This document shows positions 24,579-33,253 of a stretch of 64,000 bases of DNA, piece after piece. Every line of letters starts with the position of its first letter. Position 1 is the first letter of the stretch. The notes under the pieces were generated by a model that was given only the letters and a program-made list of their open reading frames with translations, ran no database searches and was not told the origin of the DNA. The translations under genes were made by a program, and so were the position numbers. The stretch is from Citrobacter amalonaticus Y19 (GTDB lineage: Bacteria; Pseudomonadota; Gammaproteobacteria; Enterobacterales; Enterobacteriaceae), in contig NZ_CP011132.1 of assembly GCF_000981805.1 (NCBI RefSeq), positions 1,116,001-1,180,000 of the forward strand, given 5' to 3'.

Positions 24579-24604
24579 TACAGCCTCCGGACAAAAATCA
24601 CTTT

Positions 24605-24994
24605 TTAGAATTCGTCATGCGTTAAATCGCCGGTGCTCAATAGTGTTTGATCTATTTGCCGACGGTTTAAAGCGTCCTCGGTTTGTGCCAGCGCGAAGAC
24701 AACAGTTTTTTCGAAGTCTCTTTTCGTTGGAAATAAAAAAGTCTGGAATATAACGTCCTGATTAACCGTTATTGTGATCCAACTTCCCCAACGTGCACTG
24801 GGTCGCTCATTGATGGTTAAATTACCTGGATAATCACTTTCCCATTTGTCGCTAAAAGCACGATAAAAATCGTGGCCAATAGACGAAACCGTGTGGTCAG
24901 TTAAGAGCCCAGGAACTTCAACTTCTACAGCCTGCGAAGCGCTGGCAGCGAGCAGAAACTGTGCCGCTACAAGCCAGGTCAAATAGCGTTTCAT
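24605..24994 (-). CDS. csgE: Curli secretion adaptor CsgE
   Basis: 129 residues from the ATG beginning MKRYLTWLV, the E. coli length; an open frame of eight more codons overlaps the csgD end and is not used. A signal peptide ends at SQAVEVE. The conserved mature part includes SIGHDFYRAFSDKWESDYPG and ERPSARWGSWITITVNQD. CsgE caps the periplasmic side of CsgG and directs CsgA into it. Confidence 0.97.
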   Translation of the reverse strand: MKRYLTWLVAAQFLLAASASQAVEVEVPGLLTDHTVSSIGHDFYRAFSDKWESDYPGNLTINERPSARWGSWITITVNQDVIFQTFLFPTKRDFEKTVVFALAQTEDALNRRQIDQTLLSTGDLTHDEF

Positions 24995-24998
24995 GGCT

Positions 24999-25649
24999 TT
25001 ATCGCCTGAGGTTATCATTTGCCCACGAAACCGCCTGGGTACGATTTTTGACAGCTATCTTTTTGAAAAGATTATAAAGATGCGTCTTAACCGTGTTTTC
25101 ACTGATAAACAGTGAACGCGCGATTTCGATGTTTGAGGCGCCGATGCGTAGCTTATTCAGGATCTCTTTTTCACGATGAGTCAGGAGAGCTGACTCTGTG
25201 CTGTTGTAACGGTAATTACCAGAATGCGTGATCAGATAGCTGGCCAGTTTCTGTGAGAAGTAGCATTCTCCCCGCAGGATCCCCTGCAAACCGTTTACGA
25301 CACGCTCTTCGTCATCCGCTACGTAAAACACGCCATTGATATGTGGCCAGTTTTCAATATCCCGGTAGGGATAATCATCGGGGGTGTTCAACAATAATGT
25401 CTTTAAATTGTTGTTCTTCCGACTTAAGTTGTCTTGCCAGTAATGGATTAGCTTTTTATCCGCTTCCATCATATCGACTAAAACAATACAACTGGTGGAT
25501 ATATCATCCAGAGAACGTTGAATATTATGCAGTTTTCCGGTGAGGGCCAGAGATTGTTTTAAATGCTGCAATAAGGCTGTGGCTTGCAGGGATGGTTTGG
25601 TGATCAACAATAATGTATGACCATGAATACTATGGACTTCATTAAACAT
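24999..25649 (-). CDS. csgD: LuxR-type biofilm regulator CsgD
   Basis: 216 residues from ATG 25649, as in E. coli. An atypical receiver-like N-terminal domain (MFNEVHSIHGHTLLL) precedes a LuxR/FixJ helix-turn-helix near residues 150-210: LTHREKEILNKLRIGASN and FISENTVKTHLYNLFKKI. CsgD activates csgBAC and cellulose synthesis through adrA/dgcC. Its long A+T-rich upstream region and leader are known targets of many regulators and small RNAs in relatives. Confidence 0.98.
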   Translation of the reverse strand: MFNEVHSIHGHTLLLITKPSLQATALLQHLKQSLALTGKLHNIQRSLDDISTSCIVLVDMMEADKKLIHYWQDNLSRKNNNLKTLLLNTPDDYPYRDIENWPHINGVFYVADDEERVVNGLQGILRGECYFSQKLASYLITHSGNYRYNSTESALLTHREKEILNKLRIGASNIEIARSLFISENTVKTHLYNLFKKIAVKNRTQAVSWANDNLRR

Positions 25650-26412
25650 GATGAAACCCCACTTTTTTAGTCGCACACCTGACAGCTGCCTTTAAAAATC
25701 AGGCACCAGAAGTACTGACAGATGTTGCACTGCTGTGTGTAATAAAATAAGAATCAGCCCGAACGGGTCAAAATATTAATACAAATGAACTACAACTGAT
25801 TTCAATCTAGCCATTACAAATCTTAAAGCAAGTGTTAAACATGTAACAGAATGTAAAAGTATATATTAATTTGTTAATCTTAAGCTTTTTTTAAGTTTAG
25901 ATTTGATAGAAAAGTTGTACATCCAGCCGTTATTGCACAGATTTAAAAAATCATACAAATTATATTAACGTTATGAATTTAAAGTAATAAAACAAAATCG
26001 TGCTAGCACTTAATCCGCCAAAAAATTGTCTTATCATTACATCCTCTGGCGTCGCGCATTTTGGTGACGAAAAAAACGATGCTTGTCACGACTTGCTCAT
26101 CTCTCTCTTCTTCAACGGCACAACAGGGCCTGGAAAGTCCACTGTACAGCCCATTGGCCAATGTCGTGAAAATGCATCAACGGTAAGTCTGAAGAAAATA
26201 AAATAAGCGTAAATAACAGGGGATTCGTACCCTGATTAGCACTTTAAGGTGAGCGAATATATAAAAATACCACTGGCGGGTGAGTTATTTAAAATGTTTC
26301 CGCAGACATACTCTTCATCGTAACGCGGCGTTAACAAATTACGTTTAGCGTTAACAACAAAACTGATGAGAATGTTATTTTCTCGATGTACGACCAGGTC
26401 CAGGGTGACAAC
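25650..26412. promoter_or_regulatory. Divergent csgD / csgB control region
   Basis: 763 bases without a gene, very A+T-rich in its left two thirds, as is normal for this intensively regulated gap (OmpR, CpxR, H-NS, IHF, MlrA and others in relatives). A short open frame at 26000-26206 has no ribosome site or family match and is taken as chance. Confidence 0.8.
26277..26287 (+). promoter_or_regulatory. CsgD-binding site upstream of csgBAC
   Basis: CGGGTGAGTTA fits the published CsgD consensus CGGGKGAGNKA exactly. It is 126 bases before the csgB start, a position from which CsgD can activate the curli subunit operon. Confidence 0.75.
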
Positions 26413-26868
26413 ATGAAAAACAAATTGTTATTTATGATGTTAACAGTACTGGGTGCGCCTGGGATTGCTTCCGCAACGAGTTATGATTTAGCGCATTCAG
26501 AATATAACTTTGCGGTAAATGAATTAAGCAAGTCTTCATTTAATCAGGCAGCCATTATTGGTCAAGTCGGCACTGATAATAGTGCAAAGATACGCCAGGA
26601 CGGCTCTAAGCTTTTGTCGGTAGTTTCACAAGAAGGTGGAAGCAACCGCGCCAAAGTTGACCAATCAGGAGCTTATAATTTTGCGTATATTGCTCAGTCG
26701 GGTAATTCCAATGATGCCAGTATTTCGCAAAGTAATTACGGTAATACTGCGATGATTATCCAGAAAGGTTCTGGAAATAAAGCAAATATTACTCAGTATG
26801 GTACGCAGAAAACAGCAGTTGTAGTGCAGAGACAGTCGCAAATGGCAATTCGCGTAACTCAACGCTAA
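26413..26868 (+). CDS. csgB: Curli nucleator CsgB
   Basis: 151 residues from ATG 26413. A signal peptide (MKNKLLFMMLTVLGAPGI) ends near SATS. The mature protein has five imperfect repeats with the curlin S-x5-Q-x-G-x-x-N-x-A-x3-Q spacing, such as AAIIGQVGTDNSAKIRQ and AMIIQKGSGNKANITQ, and the basic fifth repeat VVVQRQSQMAIRVTQR that binds it to the cell surface. CsgB seeds polymerisation of CsgA. Confidence 0.98.
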   Translation: MKNKLLFMMLTVLGAPGIASATSYDLAHSEYNFAVNELSKSSFNQAAIIGQVGTDNSAKIRQDGSKLLSVVSQEGGSNRAKVDQSGAYNFAYIAQSGNSNDASISQSNYGNTAMIIQKGSGNKANITQYGTQKTAVVVQRQSQMAIRVTQR

Positions 26869-26908
26869 TACATTGACGACTCTTAAATCAATCCGATGGG
26901 GGTTTACC

Positions 26909-27355
26909 ATGAAACTTTTACAAGTGGCAGCATTTGCAGCAATCGTGGTTTCTGGCAGTGCTCTGGCTGGTTCCGTTTCACAATGGGGCGGCGGCAGCGA
27001 TCACGGCAGCAGCTCTGGCCCGGATTCAAACCTGAGCATTTATCAGTTCGGGACCAATAACGCCGCACTTGCGCTGCAAAGCGACGCTCGTAAATCAGAC
27101 ACAACAATCACCCAGCACGGCTATGGTAACGGCGCCGATGTTGGTCAGGGTGCAGATAACAGCACCATTGATCTGACTCAGAAAGGCTTCAAAAACAACG
27201 CCACCATCGATCAGTGGAACGGCAAAAACTCGGATATTACTGTGAGCCAATACGGTGGACGTAACGCCGCGCTGGTTAACCAGACAGCTTCTGACTCCAG
27301 CGTTCTGGTTAAACAAGTTGGTTTTGGTAACAACGCCACGGCTAACCAGTACTAA
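26909..27355 (+). CDS. csgA: Major curlin CsgA
   Basis: 148 residues, three fewer than E. coli CsgA. Start ATG 26909 gives the signal MKLLQVAAFAAIVVSGSALA. After a short N22-like segment there are five repeats, each with Q-x-G and N-x-A: SNLSIYQFGTNNAALALQ, STIDLTQKGFKNNATIDQ and so on, ending SVLVKQVGFGNNATANQY. These stack into the amyloid core. Forty bases separate it from csgB. Confidence 0.98.
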   Translation: MKLLQVAAFAAIVVSGSALAGSVSQWGGGSDHGSSSGPDSNLSIYQFGTNNAALALQSDARKSDTTITQHGYGNGADVGQGADNSTIDLTQKGFKNNATIDQWNGKNSDITVSQYGGRNAALVNQTASDSSVLVKQVGFGNNATANQY

Positions 27356-27378
27356 TTCAGTTTCTGTGCTGAATATAA

Positions 27379-27403
27379 ACAGGGCGAAAGCCCTGTTTTT
27401 TTT
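27379..27403 (+). terminator. Hairpin between csgA and csgC
   Basis: ACAGGGC, loop GAAA, GCCCTGT and seven or eight T. It would end most csgBA transcripts, leaving csgC to read-through. Confidence 0.9.
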
Positions 27404-27415
27404 CGGGAGGACATC

Positions 27416-27748
27416 ATGAACACCATATTACTCCTTGCGGCGCTCTCTAATCAGATAACCTTCGCGACAACCCAGCAAGGTGACATTTACACGATTACGC
27501 CCCAGGTCACTCTGACGCAGCCCTGCGTGTGTCAGGTGCAGATCTTAGCCCTTCGCGAAGGCGTGGCGGGACAAAGCCAGTCACGACAGAAAAAGACCCT
27601 TTCTCTGCCTGCTAATCAAGCCATTGATTTGACCAGACTCAGTTTAAATATTTCGGCACAGGACACCGTCAAAATCGTGGTCACGGTTTCTGACGGGCAG
27701 TCGCTGCATTTATCACAACAGTGGCCGCCCTCTGCGAAACCGTCATAA
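27416..27748 (+). CDS. csgC: Curli chaperone-like inhibitor CsgC
   Basis: 110 residues. Signal-like N-terminus MNTILLLAALSNQITFA, then an immunoglobulin-like beta domain with the conserved redox-capable CXC motif in QPCVCQVQI. CsgC stays in the periplasm and blocks early CsgA amyloid formation. It starts 60 bases after csgA, behind the hairpin, preceded by GGGAGGA. Confidence 0.95.
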   Translation: MNTILLLAALSNQITFATTQQGDIYTITPQVTLTQPCVCQVQILALREGVAGQSQSRQKKTLSLPANQAIDLTRLSLNISAQDTVKIVVTVSDGQSLHLSQQWPPSAKPS

Positions 27749-27892
27749 CTGGCGTTAATTTATGCGGTTACGGTGGCGGAGGTGAGGTGACTGAACTATG
27801 AATAGAGTGACGCGGAATGCGTGACTCCTGGGCGTAATCGCCGTCAGGGAAACATCACCCCTCAAGGATGAATGTTCATTGAGGAAACCATC

Positions 27893-28216
27893 ATGCCGTT
27901 ATCTGTCACGCGTAATAAAAGCGTTCTGCTTTTCAGTCTTCTTGCCCTGTATTCAGTCGCCGTAATGGCAGATACGGGAGGGCAGGGCGGGGTTATACAT
28001 TTCACCGGTCAAATTGTGGAACCGCCCTGCGAAGTGAGTCAGATGCAACAGCGCCTTGCGATGTCGTGCGATAACGAGGGGCGCATGCAGACCCGCTATT
28101 ATTCCCCGCAGGAAATGCTCAAAGCGCCGCAGCACTTTAGACAAATTGCCGCGGTCGATCTGCACTACCTCGACGAACAGAAAAAGCTGGCAGTGATGAG
28201 TATCGACTATCGCTGA
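27893..28216 (+). CDS. ymdA: Exported protein YmdA
   Basis: 107 residues from ATG 27893, chosen because GAGGA lies seven bases upstream; an in-frame ATG at 27872 also has AAGGA before it, so the start is not certain. A signal peptide ends near VMADTGG. The mature part (GGVIHFTGQIVEPPCEV) resembles the N-terminal strand of fimbrial subunits, with two cysteines about 20 residues apart. Function unknown; it lies just after the curli operon as in relatives. Confidence 0.85.
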   Translation: MPLSVTRNKSVLLFSLLALYSVAVMADTGGQGGVIHFTGQIVEPPCEVSQMQQRLAMSCDNEGRMQTRYYSPQEMLKAPQHFRQIAAVDLHYLDEQKKLAVMSIDYR

Positions 28217-28305
28217 ATGGGCGGGTCAGACAAACTCACGAAAAAAGCGATTTCAGGGGGACCCCTGCTGTACACTTACGAAATAGAGTGAAGCAAGGAG
28301 GTACT

Positions 28306-28839
28306 ATGGAATCGCGTATTCATGTTATCCAGGGGGATATCACTACCGTCGCGGTCGATGTCATCGTCAATGCCGCAAACTCGTCACTGATGGGCGGCGG
28401 AGGCGTTGATGGGGCGATCCACCGCGCCGCGGGTCCCGCATTACTGGAAGCTTGCATGAAGGTCAGGCAGCAGCAGGGTGAATGCCCAACGGGTCATGCG
28501 GTGATAACGCTTGCGGGTAACCTCCCTGCCAAAGCGGTCATTCACACTGTCGGCCCTGTCTGGCGCGGCGGCGAGCATAACGAAGCGCAACTGTTACAGG
28601 ATGCATACTTCAATAGCCTGAATCTGGCGCTGGCCAATGGCTACACCTCTATTGCGTTTCCGGCAATCAGTACCGGGGTTTACGGGTATCCGCGAGCGGC
28701 GGCTGCGGAAATAGCGCTCAAGACCGTTTCGGAATTTATAACCCGTCGCGCCTTACCTGAGCAGATATACTTTGTCTGTTATGACGACGAAACAGCCCGA
28801 CTCTACCAACGTTTACTTACCCAACAAGGCGATGAATGA
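28306..28839 (+). CDS. ymdB: Macro-domain protein YmdB, O-acetyl-ADP-ribose deacetylase
   Basis: 177 residues from the ATG with AAGGAGG in front. The macro-domain signature is complete: VIQGDIT, DVIVNAANSSLMGGGGVDGAIH, CPTGHAVIT, HTVGP, AFPAISTGVYGYP. YmdB removes the acetyl group from O-acetyl-ADP-ribose and in E. coli also binds and restrains RNase III. Its last codons overlap the clsC start by eight bases, which suggests coupled translation. Confidence 0.96.
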   Translation: MESRIHVIQGDITTVAVDVIVNAANSSLMGGGGVDGAIHRAAGPALLEACMKVRQQQGECPTGHAVITLAGNLPAKAVIHTVGPVWRGGEHNEAQLLQDAYFNSLNLALANGYTSIAFPAISTGVYGYPRAAAAEIALKTVSEFITRRALPEQIYFVCYDDETARLYQRLLTQQGDE

Positions 28840-30262
28840 GCTGACCCGGCTCGCCCGCGGCACGCGTCCTCTGTGTGAAAATCATCCCGGAGAGTGCGGC
28901 ATCCTTGTGCTGGATGACAGTCTGGACGCCTTTGCCGCCCGCTACCGTCTGGCAGAAATGGCGGAGCGTACGCTGGATGTTCAGTACTATATCTGGGAAG
29001 ACGACATGTCCGGGCGACTGCTGTTCGCCGTTCTGCTGGCGGCGGCAAAACGGGGCGTCCATGTGCGCCTGTTGCTTGATGACAACAACACGCCGGGGCT
29101 GGATGATACCCTGCAACTGCTCGATGCCCATCCCAACATTGACGTTCGCCTGTTTAATCCATTCTCTTTTCGCATCCTGCGAATGCTGGGCTATCTGACC
29201 GATTTTGCCCGGCTCAATCGGCGGATGCATAACAAAAGCTATACCGCAGATGGCGTCGTCACTCTGGTGGGCGGGCGAAACATAGGCGACGCCTATTTCG
29301 GCGCGGGCGAGGAACCGCTATTTTCCGACCTGGACGTGATGGCGATCGGACCCGTCGTCAGGGAGGTCGCGGACGATTTTGAACGCTACTGGCGCTGTGC
29401 GTCGGTCTCGACGTTGAAATCGGTGCTGGCGCTTTCGGAGCAAGAAATCACCGAGCGCATCGAGTTACCCGACGCCTGGTACAAGAATGAAATCGCCCGT
29501 CGATACCAGCATAAACTGGAAACCAGCGCCTTTATGACTCATCTCGATCGCGGGGCGCTGCCGCTTATCTGGGCGAAGACCCGGCTATTAAGTGACGACC
29601 CTTTAAAAGGCGAGGGGAAAGCGCAGCGTCACTCTTTGCTGCCACAACGCCTGTTTGACGTGATGGGTTCACCAGTAGAACGGATTGACATCATCTCTGC
29701 CTATTTTGTCCCGACCCGGGCAGGCGTCGCGCAGTTGCTGAAACTGGTGCGTAAAGGCGTCAAAATTGCGATCCTCACCAACTCATTAGCCGCCAATGAT
29801 GTGGCGGTGGTGCATGCCGGTTACGCGCGCTGGCGGAAAAAGCTGTTGCGTTATGGCGTAGAACTGTACGAGTTAAAGCCGACACGCGATCGCGACGTCG
29901 TCCTCCACGATCGCGGATTGACCGGTAATTCCGGCTCCAGCCTGCACGCCAAGACGTTCAGCATTGATGGACGCAAAGTGTTTATTGGCTCGCTCAATTT
30001 TGATCCGCGCTCCACGCTGTTGAACACCGAGATGGGCTTTGTGATTGAAAGTGAGACGCTGGCGACGCTTATTCACCGACGATTCACTGAGAGTCAGCGC
30101 GATGCGGCCTGGAAACTGCGACTCGATCGCTGGGGACGAATTAACTGGGTAGACAGGCAGCAGGACGAAGAGCAGGTGCTAAAAAAAGAACCCGCCACAG
30201 GATTCTGGAAGCGGGTTCTGGTACGACTGGCGACGCTATTGCCGGTCGAGTGGCTGCTTTAA
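28832..30262 (+). CDS. clsC: Cardiolipin synthase C
   Basis: 476 residues from ATG 28832, which lies inside the end of ymdB. Two phospholipase-D HKD motifs are visible: HNKSYTADG at His133 followed by GGRNIGD, and HAKTFSIDG at His372 followed by GSLNFDPRS. ClsC makes cardiolipin from phosphatidylglycerol and phosphatidylethanolamine and in E. coli works with YmdB. A longer frame upstream (to 28772) is ignored because it overlaps ymdB deeply. Confidence 0.95.
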   Translation: MNELTRLARGTRPLCENHPGECGILVLDDSLDAFAARYRLAEMAERTLDVQYYIWEDDMSGRLLFAVLLAAAKRGVHVRLLLDDNNTPGLDDTLQLLDAHPNIDVRLFNPFSFRILRMLGYLTDFARLNRRMHNKSYTADGVVTLVGGRNIGDAYFGAGEEPLFSDLDVMAIGPVVREVADDFERYWRCASVSTLKSVLALSEQEITERIELPDAWYKNEIARRYQHKLETSAFMTHLDRGALPLIWAKTRLLSDDPLKGEGKAQRHSLLPQRLFDVMGSPVERIDIISAYFVPTRAGVAQLLKLVRKGVKIAILTNSLAANDVAVVHAGYARWRKKLLRYGVELYELKPTRDRDVVLHDRGLTGNSGSSLHAKTFSIDGRKVFIGSLNFDPRSTLLNTEMGFVIESETLATLIHRRFTESQRDAAWKLRLDRWGRINWVDRQQDEEQVLKKEPATGFWKRVLVRLATLLPVEWLL

Positions 30263-30276
30263 TGTCGCAGTAAGCA

Positions 30277-31437
30277 TCAACTGGTCACTTTTTTGCTTTG
30301 TTCCTGTCTGACCGGCGGTTTGCCGGAGAAGAGGAATTTGAGCAGCGGAATGCGCAAATGAATTTCGTACAATACCAGCGCGATGCCAACGACAAAGATC
30401 AGTCCGCAGAGAAAGCCCAACAGATTCGACGAAATATGCGGCGTGATCCACGCACCGTAAAACAGCGTTAACGGATGATGCACCAGGTAGATAAACAGCG
30501 ACGCATTGACAAAATAGGTGACGCGGGCTGACTGGAAATTGAGCAAACGGTGGCCGAGGGAAAACACCACATTGACCATCCATAATCCGAGTACCATGGT
30601 GATGACATATTCCGTTTCGTACATCCAGGCGTCGCCACTGCCGTAACGCTGATTCAGCAAATAGGCGATGAAGGCGCAAGCCGCTGCCAGCGTGCATCCC
30701 CGGGAAGGCGTGGTGAAAAGCGCCTTCAGTTCAGGTGAGATAAAGGCCAGCGCGCCCAGCATAAAGAAAGGCACATAAAAGAGCGTTTGCATCACGACGA
30801 AATTAAACAAGCCATCGCTGAGAATCGGTGGATAAATAATGAACAGCGTCCGTCGCACCACCGCGTAGCCAATCCCCAGACAGAAAAAGATTAGCGTCAG
30901 CTTGCCCATTGACATGGCGGCCAGTCGCTTTTTATCCGCTTTTTCCAGGCTTTTTCGCATCCGGCTAAATACCCACAAGCTGACGGTTGTTAATACCACC
31001 AGTACCAGTAAGAACCAGAGATGAGAAATTAACTCCCAGATCAGCGTATTATATTTTTCATACAGTGAGAGCGTATGCCAGCTGTCGGCTTTTCCCTTGA
31101 CATATTGCAGCATAATAAATTGCGGCAACGTTAACAGTGGAATAGCGGTAAGCATCGGAATGCCCACGCGCTCGACGCGTACTTTCCACCAGCGTTTCAG
31201 CGGATAACGCAGGAATAACATGTACGAAAAATAACCGGAAATAACGAAAAAGACCTGCATCCGGAATGAATGGATAAAATCGTTAAACAGGGTCAGCCAC
31301 CAGGAAGGCTCAGCGCTGTTCACATGCCAGCTATGGCCGGAATAAATCAATGAAATATGGAAGGGAATACCCAACAACATCAGCCAGGCGCGGATGGAGT
31401 CAAGAAAGTATTCACGCTGTGCGGGTACGGGATTCAT
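30277..31437 (-). CDS. opgC: Glucan succinyltransferase OpgC
   Basis: 386 residues with about ten membrane helices, acyltransferase-3 family. Start MNPVPAQREYFLDSIRAWLM carries the conserved RxW region, followed by GIPFHISLIYSGHSW with the family histidine. OpgC adds succinyl groups to osmoregulated periplasmic glucans. It diverges from opgGH, with 262 bases of mixed-composition DNA between them and no gene in that gap. Confidence 0.95.
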   Translation of the reverse strand: MNPVPAQREYFLDSIRAWLMLLGIPFHISLIYSGHSWHVNSAEPSWWLTLFNDFIHSFRMQVFFVISGYFSYMLFLRYPLKRWWKVRVERVGIPMLTAIPLLTLPQFIMLQYVKGKADSWHTLSLYEKYNTLIWELISHLWFLLVLVVLTTVSLWVFSRMRKSLEKADKKRLAAMSMGKLTLIFFCLGIGYAVVRRTLFIIYPPILSDGLFNFVVMQTLFYVPFFMLGALAFISPELKALFTTPSRGCTLAAACAFIAYLLNQRYGSGDAWMYETEYVITMVLGLWMVNVVFSLGHRLLNFQSARVTYFVNASLFIYLVHHPLTLFYGAWITPHISSNLLGFLCGLIFVVGIALVLYEIHLRIPLLKFLFSGKPPVRQEQSKKVTS

Positions 31438-31699
31438 AGAGGTTTTCGTATTCTCAGATTCTCAGACTAATCGTCTTATCCCTAAGCCGATTAATCGTTA
31501 CAGTCGGTGGCAACCCTACACGAAGAACAACGACCTGTCTCCAGGATAAGCACGCAAAGTGAAAAAGGGCCCGGCAAGGTGCCTAAACCATGAGCCAGCG
31601 TGCTGAACAATGCAGGGATTCAGTTGTCCTAATGCCTGATTATCCATTAAAATAGATCGGATCGATATAAGCACACAAAGGGGGAAGTGCTTACTAATT

Positions 31700-33253
31700 A
31701 TGAAACATAAATCACAAATGATGAAAATGCGTTGGTTGGGTGCGGCAGTCATGTTAACGCTGTACACGTCGTCGGCCTGGGCCTTCTCCATCGATGACGT
31801 TGCAAAGCAAGCTCAATCCTTAGCCGGTAAAGGCTATGAGGCGCCAAAAAGTAACTTGCCCTCCGTTTTCCGCGACATGAAATATGCGGACTATCAGCAG
31901 ATCCAGTTTAATCGCGATAAAGCTTACTGGAGCAATCTCAAAACCCCATTCAAGCTCGAATTTTACCACCAGGGTATGTACTTCGACACACCGGTCAAAA
32001 TCAATGAAGTCACGGCAACCGCTGTCAAAAGAATCAAATACAGCCCGGACTACTTTAATTTTGGCGATGTGCAGCATGATAAAGACACGGTAAAAGATCT
32101 CGGCTTTGCGGGTTTCAAAGTGTTGTACCCGATCAACAGCAAAGACAAAAATGATGAAATCGTCAGTATGCTTGGCGCGAGCTACTTCCGCGTTCTGGGT
32201 GCCGGTCAGGTTTATGGTCTCTCTGCGCGCGGTCTGGCCATCGATACCGCGCTGCCCTCAGGTGAAGAATTTCCCCGCTTCCGTGAGTTCTGGATCGAAC
32301 GTCCAAAACCGACTGACAAACGCCTGACGATTTATGCGTTACTGGACTCTCCGCGTGCGGCCGGGGCCTATCGTTTTGTGATAATCCCTGGGCGTGACAC
32401 CGTTGTCGACGTGCAATCGAAAGTCTACCTGCGCGATAAGGTCGGCAAACTGGGCGTGGCGCCGTTAACCAGTATGTTCCTGTACGGACCGAATCAGCCT
32501 TCTCCGGCGACCAACTACCGTCCGGAACTGCATGACTCCAACGGCTTGTCGATTCATGCCGGCAACGGCGAATGGATCTGGCGTCCGCTGAATAACCCGA
32601 AACATCTCGCGGTGAGCAGTTTTGCGATGGAAAACCCGCAGGGGTTTGGCCTGTTGCAGCGTGGTCGTCAGTTCTCTCGCTTTGAAGATCTCGAAGACCG
32701 TTACGATCTGCGCCCAAGCGCCTGGATCACGCCGAAAGGCGAGTGGGGCAAAGGTAAGATTGAACTGGTTGAAATTCCAACCAATGATGAAACCAACGAT
32801 AACATCGTGGCTTACTGGACGCCGGATCAACTGCCTGAACCTGGCAAAGAGATGAACTTCAAATACACCCTGACGTTTAGCCGTGATGAAGACAAACTTC
32901 ATGCGCCGGATAACGCTTGGGTGCAGCAGACGCGTCGCTCCACTGGCGATGTCAAACAGTCGAATCTCATTCGCCAGCCTGATGGCACGATCGCCTTCGT
33001 GGTGGACTTCACCGGCACGGACATGAAAAAACTGCCGCAGGATACTCCGGTCACCGCGCAAACCAGCATCGGCGACAACGGCGAGATTGTGGAAACAACG
33101 GTGCGTTACAACCCGGTCACTAAAGGTTGGCGTATGACGATGCGCGTGAAAGTGAAAGATGCGAAGAAAACCACTGAAATGCGTGCTGCATTGGTCAATG
33201 CCGATCAGACGTTGAGTGAAACCTGGAGCTACCAGTTACCTGCCAATGAATAA
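31700..33253 (+). CDS. opgG: Periplasmic glucan biosynthesis protein OpgG
   Basis: 517 residues from ATG 31700. A start at MMKMRW (31718) gives the commonly used 511-residue form, and neither start has a strong ribosome site, so both are possible. A Sec signal ends at SSAWA-FSIDD. The protein is almost the same as E. coli OpgG, a two-domain beta protein needed to form the branches or backbone of periplasmic glucans. opgH starts inside its last codons. Confidence 0.96.
   Translation: MKHKSQMMKMRWLGAAVMLTLYTSSAWAFSIDDVAKQAQSLAGKGYEAPKSNLPSVFRDMKYADYQQIQFNRDKAYWSNLKTPFKLEFYHQGMYFDTPVKINEVTATAVKRIKYSPDYFNFGDVQHDKDTVKDLGFAGFKVLYPINSKDKNDEIVSMLGASYFRVLGAGQVYGLSARGLAIDTALPSGEEFPRFREFWIERPKPTDKRLTIYALLDSPRAAGAYRFVIIPGRDTVVDVQSKVYLRDKVGKLGVAPLTSMFLYGPNQPSPATNYRPELHDSNGLSIHAGNGEWIWRPLNNPKHLAVSSFAMENPQGFGLLQRGRQFSRFEDLEDRYDLRPSAWITPKGEWGKGKIELVEIPTNDETNDNIVAYWTPDQLPEPGKEMNFKYTLTFSRDEDKLHAPDNAWVQQTRRSTGDVKQSNLIRQPDGTIAFVVDFTGTDMKKLPQDTPVTAQTSIGDNGEIVETTVRYNPVTKGWRMTMRVKVKDAKKTTEMRAALVNADQTLSETWSYQLPANE

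Noticed and set aside
26000..26206. 68-codon frame in the csgD-csgB gap
   Set aside because: No ribosome site and no family; it lies in a conserved regulatory region.
24400..28200. Curli region as a possible horizontally acquired island
   Set aside because: It is A+T-rich mainly in the control region, and the genes match the standard enterobacterial order and sequence.
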